From: GWA2-49-15 sp964359085
GTDB taxonomy: Bacteria > Bdellovibrionota > Bacteriovoracia > Bacteriovoracales > Bacteriovoracaceae
Assembly (NCBI GenBank): GCA_964359085.1
Contig: CAYHRT010000005.1
Span: 1 to 39,111, forward strand
Direction: 5' to 3'
DNA length: 39,111 nt
This document shows positions 33,895-39,111 of this stretch, in pieces. The first letter of the stretch is position 1. Each line of letters opens with the position of its first letter. A program made the translations under genes and the position numbers. The notes below the pieces were generated by a model. It worked only from the letters and a program-made list of their open reading frames with translations, made no database searches and was not told the DNA's origin.

Positions 33895-35913
33895 ATGGAA
33901 GAAACTGTCATAGCCACACGTGAAATTTTGTGGAACATCTCTGAGTCTTTAAAAATAACCACGTATTCAATGCTGGCCGTCGCCTTATTGGTTTTTATCC
34001 GAGGCGTTTGGGCCCGGGCACTCTTTGTCACTAACCAGAAAAATCTCAAAAACCTTTTCGTTTCCGGCGGACTTATCCCTAACGCCTCTTCTCTGCAGTG
34101 GCGTCAGTTCTTCAAAGCTCTTTTTTTCACTGGCAAAGTTATACGCGACCACAGTGTCGGTTTCTTTCATTCACTCATCTTCTATGGGTTTGTGATTCTA
34201 TGGATTGCCACTGATTTAGTTGCTATTCACTATAATACCGCTTTCAAAATATTTTCCGGAACGACATATATCGTGATCTCCTTCTTGGCAGATTTTGCGG
34301 GCCTCATGATCTTGGCGGGCATTGGTTTTGCGAGGCACCGTCGTTATGTGCAAAGGTCCACTAAACTGACTGCAACCAAACCAAATCAAGAGCGAGTTAT
34401 GTACGCTTTTTTGATTGTGCTGGTGCTCATTGGATATTTTATTGAAGGCATCCGCATCCTTGGCAACGGACTGCCTGAAGGCGAACGAGTATGGTCACCC
34501 ATCGGATTTGCTTTGGCCCACCTCTTCTCTAAATTTTCTTGGTCCAATGAAATCTGGTCCAAACTCCATCAAGGCCTGTGGTTTTTTCATATGGCCAGTA
34601 CCATGATTTTTGTGGCCATTATTCCTTATACAAAATTCATTCACTTTCTGGCGCTTCCCATTCAGGCATTTCTCACCCCCAAAAGACGTGGTGGAATTCT
34701 GGGCCCAATGAACTCTTTTGGTCTCAGCAAATTTTCTGAGATGACGATGAAGAATAGATTCGATTTAATCTCATGCGTGGAATGTGGCCGATGTACAGAG
34801 GTGTGCCCGGCGCTTGCAGCGGGTAAGAATCTCAATCCCAAGACAATTATTACCAAGGCGCGAGATCTGGCTTTCGAGTCACACAAAAACGGGATCGCAG
34901 ATCCTCTTTTTTGGGGTGAAAAACCCATTTATGAAGGCCATGAGCTTGATGCCTGCACCACCTGTGCAGCCTGTATGGAAGAGTGCCCTGCCCATATTGA
35001 GCACGTTAATATTATTATGGAAGCTAAACGCTACAAGGCCTTGACGTTAAGCGACTTACCTCCCTCTGCTACAGACGCTACTAACAAGAGCAAGATTCAT
35101 GGCAACCCTTGGGGTATTTTCCAAGAGGATCGTTTTAAGTGGGCCGATGAACTAAATATTCCCGTGATCACCCCTGGGCAAAAAGTTGATTATTTGTATT
35201 TTGTTGGGTGTGCAGGTTCCTACGATGCCGCCAATCAAAAGGCCATAAAAGATACCATTGCACTTATGAAAAAGGCCGGCGTAAGTTTCGCTCTTCTGGG
35301 GAAATTAGAAAAATGTTGCGGTGATCCCGTACGGCGCTTCGGCGATGAATCCAGTTTTCTAGAAATTGCGCTAGGGAATATTGAAACTTTCCGCCAGTTT
35401 AAATTCGACAAAATTGTGACTCACTGTCCTCATTGCCTCCACACTATTGGAAAAGAATACGCCCAATTTAAAAACGGCAATTTCTCCATGATTCATCAAA
35501 CGGAACTTTTGGCCGAACTGCTAAAGCTGGGCAAATTAAGGCCACAGAGAGAAGTGAAATCTTCACTCACCTTCCACGATCCCTGCTATTTAGGTCGACA
35601 CCATGGTGCCTACGATGCCCCTCGCGCCATATTAAATAGTATTCCGGGTCTTGAGATCCATGAAATGGCAAAAGCTCAGGACCGTGCCCGGTGTTGCGGT
35701 ATGGGTGGTGGTAATATGTGGTATGATTTGCCCGAAGGTGAACACCTGGCGCACAATCGCTTAAGGGATATTGCCGAAGTTTCTAAAGAAAAATTGGCAA
35801 CGGCTTGTCCTTATTGCATGATTAACTTTAACTCAGCTAAAGACCATATCGAAACCACCGCAAATATGGACGTCGAGGATGTTTCTTCAATTTTGGCGAA
35901 ATCAGTTCTATAA
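33895..35913 (+). CDS. membrane Fe-S oxidoreductase, HdrD/FadF-like (second copy)
   Basis: This is a 672-residue paralogue of the previous protein with the same layout: hydrophobic N-terminal third (FFHSLIFYGFVILWIATDLVA and others), CVECGRCTEVCP near 294, CTTCAACMEECP near 353, then CCG motifs CCGDPVRRFGD, HCPHCLHTIGKEY, HDPCYLGRHHG and CCGMGGGNMW. Both copies keep all cysteines, so both are probably active. It begins 24 bases after the first copy. Its base composition is closer to the rest of the window than that of the first. Possible uses are oxidation of acyl-CoA-derived electrons, lactate or glycolate; no partner gene is visible. Confidence 0.86.
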   Translation: MEETVIATREILWNISESLKITTYSMLAVALLVFIRGVWARALFVTNQKNLKNLFVSGGLIPNASSLQWRQFFKALFFTGKVIRDHSVGFFHSLIFYGFVILWIATDLVAIHYNTAFKIFSGTTYIVISFLADFAGLMILAGIGFARHRRYVQRSTKLTATKPNQERVMYAFLIVLVLIGYFIEGIRILGNGLPEGERVWSPIGFALAHLFSKFSWSNEIWSKLHQGLWFFHMASTMIFVAIIPYTKFIHFLALPIQAFLTPKRRGGILGPMNSFGLSKFSEMTMKNRFDLISCVECGRCTEVCPALAAGKNLNPKTIITKARDLAFESHKNGIADPLFWGEKPIYEGHELDACTTCAACMEECPAHIEHVNIIMEAKRYKALTLSDLPPSATDATNKSKIHGNPWGIFQEDRFKWADELNIPVITPGQKVDYLYFVGCAGSYDAANQKAIKDTIALMKKAGVSFALLGKLEKCCGDPVRRFGDESSFLEIALGNIETFRQFKFDKIVTHCPHCLHTIGKEYAQFKNGNFSMIHQTELLAELLKLGKLRPQREVKSSLTFHDPCYLGRHHGAYDAPRAILNSIPGLEIHEMAKAQDRARCCGMGGGNMWYDLPEGEHLAHNRLRDIAEVSKEKLATACPYCMINFNSAKDHIETTANMDVEDVSSILAKSVL

Positions 35914-35926
35914 TTCTCTTAGACCT

Positions 35927-37837
35927 ATGCGATTATTCAGCGTGATAATTGGCTGGATTGCTTTTTCCGTTTGCGCCGAGGAATACCCGGGAATTCTCGA
36001 GTCCTTAGAAATCATTTTAAATTCGCACAAAGAACAGATTGCTAAACTCGAAACTGAAGTCAGCAAAAATCCAAAGAACCTAAGCACCATGAAGGACGTG
36101 CAAGAAGTTAGAATAGATCCAATTTTAATGCGATCCATTCTTTTCTACTCAGACTGGAAATATCTACAACTAACTACAAAAAATCAATGCAACTTTCCAA
36201 GCTTACTCAGTAACGACCTCCTCAAGTCCTACCGAGGAGTACTCCAAAAGGTGGCCATCTCTTACCACCTCAAGGGAAAGTCTTCCAGCGAACAACTTAG
36301 TGCTTTGACAGACATTAGCGATTTTTTAGCGCATTCCTTTAAAAATGAATGCTTTTCTCTCAAACAAATTGAAACCTTATTCATGGAAGAGAATATTGCA
36401 AACACCATGAAAAATGTACATTTTACCTCACCCAAGAACAAAGCTGATTGTATCCTGGATTTTCAAAATTGGATGAGTAATCCCTACCTTCCTTTTCTGT
36501 GCAAATTTCCTGAATTATCGACACTCGCCAAAAATGCCGAAAGTGAACTCATCAATGCTGATGAGGCCGATTTCCTCAAAATAAAACGGCTAAAAACAAT
36601 TATTCGTGAATCTGCCAACATCAACGAAAAAATCCCTTATTTCCAAAGAACTTTTATAAAAAATCTATGCTCTAACCTAGATAACATCGAAAGTTTTTGC
36701 TCCATCTACTTAACCGATAATATTTGGAGCAAAGTCATTAACGGCGAAGAACCCAAATATAAAATGACTCATCTCTGTTCCCTGGCCTTGAATAAAACTG
36801 CGGATACCAAAAATCTTGGAATGTGCCAAACGAAATTCTTAAAAGACCAAAATTATTGCACACAACTTGGTGTCAATAATTATCCTGCGCTTTCACCCAG
36901 ACCTAACTGTCTCATGATTTCTGATGCCCTCAATATGAGCAATCTATTTACCGATTATAAGGATTGCCCGGCCTTAATTTCAAATGAGGCTATCACAAAC
37001 ATGTCTCGCATCATCATGCATTTGGAAAATAGGTCTTCCATTCCAACACCGTCTTCGTGTGCTTTTGAAACTTCCTACACCTTTGCAAAAATGCAAATTG
37101 AATTTGGTAATGAGGAGGCCTGGCCACTGAAAATTTGTTATTGGGATAAATTTGAGAGTGCACAGGTATGTAAGGAGTATGTTCCGGGTGAAAATGAGCA
37201 AGTTGCGATCTCAGAGACGAACGTCTTGGCCGTCGTTCTTTATCGCATGTACGGCGCTCCCGCCAAAATGAAATGCCATTTTATTGAAAAACGAAGCTAC
37301 AAACCTGCCTTACTTGAGTTTAAGAACGGATGCTTTATCGTTTATGATGGAACAAATTGCTCAACTTCATCATGCTCGAAAGAAATTATCTATAATCAAA
37401 CTGTTATCAAGGATATCCAATACAATGGCAGCCCACTCTTTGAATATTTTCCAAGCTCTTTTGCAAACTCTAAGTTTGCAGCTTCAGAAGTTCTCAAGGA
37501 AACATATAAAGTCACCCAAAAAAGAATTGGAAATTTTACTGAACTTAAAACTTTTTTTGCTCAAAAGAAGAAAAATATTGTCCATGGTTTAGGTTGTATT
37601 GAGAACATTTATCCCCATTTTTTTAAACAAAATGCCATGAATGAGTGCCGCCCGATTCCCTTTATTATTGACGGTGTCTCTGGCGAGGGGCGCATGGCGG
37701 TTCTTTCCATTCGTACTGCCATCGATGATGTCCATATGCCAAGAATTGTTCCATGGAACTATGTCTTTTCCTCTATTGCGACTTACGCTGCTCTTCATCC
37801 TAATCAATTATGGAGCTTATATGCGATTACACCTTAA
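35927..37837 (+). CDS. Cys-rich exported protein, unknown
   Basis: This is a 636-residue protein with a short signal peptide (MRLFSVIIGWIAFSVCAEEYP). I chose ATG 35927 because it lies just after the previous gene and begins the signal peptide; an in-frame ATG at 35879 lies inside that gene. About twenty cysteines are spread along the mature part (for example KNECFSL, NLCSNLD, SFCSIYL, NYCTQLG, NCSTSSC), suggesting several disulfides. The N-terminal 380 residues look helical; the part after 400 (MQIEFGNEEAWPLKICYWDKF) looks strand-rich. No family is recognised. Its stop lies 17 bases inside the next gene, so the two are co-translated. Confidence 0.7.
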   Translation: MRLFSVIIGWIAFSVCAEEYPGILESLEIILNSHKEQIAKLETEVSKNPKNLSTMKDVQEVRIDPILMRSILFYSDWKYLQLTTKNQCNFPSLLSNDLLKSYRGVLQKVAISYHLKGKSSSEQLSALTDISDFLAHSFKNECFSLKQIETLFMEENIANTMKNVHFTSPKNKADCILDFQNWMSNPYLPFLCKFPELSTLAKNAESELINADEADFLKIKRLKTIIRESANINEKIPYFQRTFIKNLCSNLDNIESFCSIYLTDNIWSKVINGEEPKYKMTHLCSLALNKTADTKNLGMCQTKFLKDQNYCTQLGVNNYPALSPRPNCLMISDALNMSNLFTDYKDCPALISNEAITNMSRIIMHLENRSSIPTPSSCAFETSYTFAKMQIEFGNEEAWPLKICYWDKFESAQVCKEYVPGENEQVAISETNVLAVVLYRMYGAPAKMKCHFIEKRSYKPALLEFKNGCFIVYDGTNCSTSSCSKEIIYNQTVIKDIQYNGSPLFEYFPSSFANSKFAASEVLKETYKVTQKRIGNFTELKTFFAQKKKNIVHGLGCIENIYPHFFKQNAMNECRPIPFIIDGVSGEGRMAVLSIRTAIDDVHMPRIVPWNYVFSSIATYAALHPNQLWSLYAITP

Positions 37838-39035
37838 GCTCATGGTCTATTTTTTCCTCTTAACCATTTTTTGGGTTGCCGTTGATGGAGGTTTTGCCTT
37901 CGGCGCTTTGACGAAACTTAAACCCATCATCACCAAACAAGATATAACCAACTTGCGCTTTCTTTCTAATGATGGCCGTTTTTCACTTTACCAAAGGCGA
38001 TCCGGCAGCTTGCTCTACTCTACCAATTATAAAGTGACAGAAATCGTAAAATCCTCTCCCGGAACCCACTTTACCGTCATTGGAAGCACTGAAAGAAAGA
38101 AACTTCTGGTTGAAGAGCGAAATGATTATTTTCGCAGTTTCTCACTTCGTCAGGCAAATAATATTTATGTCCTCAATTATGACGGCACCGGACTTCGCTT
38201 GTTTGGAAAAGGCCAATCCCCCCAGCTTCATCTTGCAGACACCTGGCTTTCTTTTTTTGATCCCTCTATTAAAGAGCTTCAATTTATAAACATTACGAAT
38301 GATACCCTTCAATTCTCCATCAAAATAAATAACCCCTTTAACCCCTATTTCATCCCGCAAACTATAATGCTCTCTGAATTCAAAGTTTTATTGACCGATT
38401 TAAACAGCTCCGGGCATTCTGCCCTTCTTGAATTTAACCGCAAAGATAAGAAATTTTCAACACTTCAAAAGGTCGACTCACACGAGTCGAAGATCGAAAT
38501 ATGCAACTCAGATACTAGTATCTTCGTGGCACACATAGGAACAAATAATTCCACTAATCATTCAATGGTAACTCAATATCCATTCCGCCCGTTTTCTTTA
38601 GATAATGGAAAAATCATTTACGAATCTCGCAATAATGAAATCGGAAATATCGTCTGCAACTTTTCGCCTCAGAAAATTTACCTAGTACAAGTCACACCAA
38701 CGGACACAGCTTCGTTTTCCTCAGAAGTTGTTTCTGTTGATCTCATGTCTAAGAAAATTACCACTTTAAGCGATATAAATAATGCTACACAAATTTTGAA
38801 TTTAGACGGCCGCCTTGTAACCCCTTTTCAAGGCAAGTTTTATATGCTTGAAGGCACAAATAATGTTTTCGATGACACTCTCAATACGCCTCCCAGTAGT
38901 ATCGCCAGTGACCCATTTCTCGATAAAATTGATTCAGCTTCGGCCACGCCCGCCCCATCCCCGATTCCGGCTGCTGGAAGTGGAAAGGGAAGCGGAAGCG
39001 GAAACGGGAGTGGGAGTGGGAGTGGAAAAAAATGA
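37821..39035 (+). CDS. exported beta-propeller-like protein with Gly/Ser tail
   Basis: This is a 404-residue protein with a signal peptide or signal anchor (MVYFFLLTIFWVAVDGGFAFG). The body is built of repeated four-strand units with DGRFSLYQRRSGSLLYS, NNIYVLNYDGTGLRLFG, ADTWLSFFDPSIKELQFINI, NEIGNIVCNFSPQKIYLVQV and LDGRLVTPFQGKFYMLEG, like a six- or seven-bladed TolB/WD40-type propeller. The last 40 residues are Pro/Ala, then Gly/Ser/Lys-rich with no fold. ATG 37821 is preceded five bases upstream by GGAG; longer open frame to 37641 overlaps the previous gene out of frame. Overlap with the Cys-rich gene suggests a joint function. No specific family is recognised. Confidence 0.68.
   Translation: MRLHLKLMVYFFLLTIFWVAVDGGFAFGALTKLKPIITKQDITNLRFLSNDGRFSLYQRRSGSLLYSTNYKVTEIVKSSPGTHFTVIGSTERKKLLVEERNDYFRSFSLRQANNIYVLNYDGTGLRLFGKGQSPQLHLADTWLSFFDPSIKELQFINITNDTLQFSIKINNPFNPYFIPQTIMLSEFKVLLTDLNSSGHSALLEFNRKDKKFSTLQKVDSHESKIEICNSDTSIFVAHIGTNNSTNHSMVTQYPFRPFSLDNGKIIYESRNNEIGNIVCNFSPQKIYLVQVTPTDTASFSSEVVSVDLMSKKITTLSDINNATQILNLDGRLVTPFQGKFYMLEGTNNVFDDTLNTPPSSIASDPFLDKIDSASATPAPSPIPAAGSGKGSGSGNGSGSGSGKK
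38976..39026 (+). repeat. short GGAAGY/GGGAGT hexamer repeats
   Basis: Degenerate tandem six-base units (GGAAGC, GGGAGT and the like) encode the Gly-Ser tail of the propeller-like protein. Such tracts may vary in length by slippage. Confidence 0.7.
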
Positions 39036-39111
39036 TGTTTTTCTTGAAACTTTTTTGTAACTGCACATACCTCTTTAACTGCTCGCAATTTAGGCCAGAT
39101 TTGGCTGCGAG

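Noticed and set aside
38473..38490. Perfect 7-bp hairpin with a 4-base loop inside the propeller gene
   Set aside because: There is no following T-run and no related copy; short palindromes of this size occur by chance.

Overview
The window looks like a chromosomal segment of a Gram-negative predatory or gliding-type bacterium of the Bdellovibrionota / former Deltaproteobacteria. This rests on gene content only: a DUF3015/DUF4105 pair, many lipoproteins and small outer-membrane barrels, an FHA-TonB-like protein followed by TPR proteins in the order of the Myxococcus glt (gliding) genes, a degenerate HD-GYP protein and a PilZ protein. Most of the DNA is AT-rich and coding density is very high. 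Two runs of exactly 100 N (15737-15836 and 28472-28571) are scaffold gaps, so this is probably a draft or metagenome-derived assembly.

Layout. Positions 1-291 hold the tail of an alpha/beta hydrolase. Positions 298-9445 are almost entirely minus strand: DUF3015 and DUF4105 proteins, then a tight run read right to left (GNAT acetyltransferase, membrane-fused spermidine synthase-like protein, degenerate HD-GYP protein, U32-family protein, outer-membrane barrel). Positions 9537-13629 are mixed: a small secreted protein, SixA and a second histidine phosphatase overlapping tail to tail, a TruC-like pseudouridine synthase, and a divergent plus-strand group of three lipoproteins, the first an apparent dead zincin. 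Positions 13640-16349 (minus) hold a membrane protein with an S26-like periplasmic domain that seems to lack the catalytic Ser, a PqiA-like protein, a gapped secreted protein and a PilZ protein.

Positions 16509-31744 are one long minus-strand series with no gap above 57 bp. In transcription order it runs: unknown lipoprotein, AddB-like nuclease, AddA-like helicase-nuclease, outer-membrane barrel, then three TPR proteins, a small periplasmic protein and the FHA-TonB-like protein, resembling gltC-gltD-gltE-gltF-gltG. Start/stop overlaps suggest translational coupling within both parts. The glt-like part would form an envelope-spanning complex; the addBA part would process DNA double-strand ends.

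Positions 31891-35913 (plus) encode two tandem, homologous membrane Fe-S oxidoreductases (HdrD/FadF type), the first visibly richer in G+C. Positions 35927-39035 hold an unrecognised Cys-rich secreted protein overlapping a beta-propeller-like secreted protein with a Gly/Ser tail.

The most unusual element is a 173-bp GC-rich palindromic sequence at 25322-25494 inside the addA-like gene. It has 27-bp terminal inverted repeats (24/27 matches), two internal perfect hairpins with complementary loops, and TA at both ends. If one TA is a target duplication, the net insertion is 171 bp, exactly 57 codons, and the reading frame is kept. This resembles protein-coding palindromic mobile elements such as those of Rickettsia.
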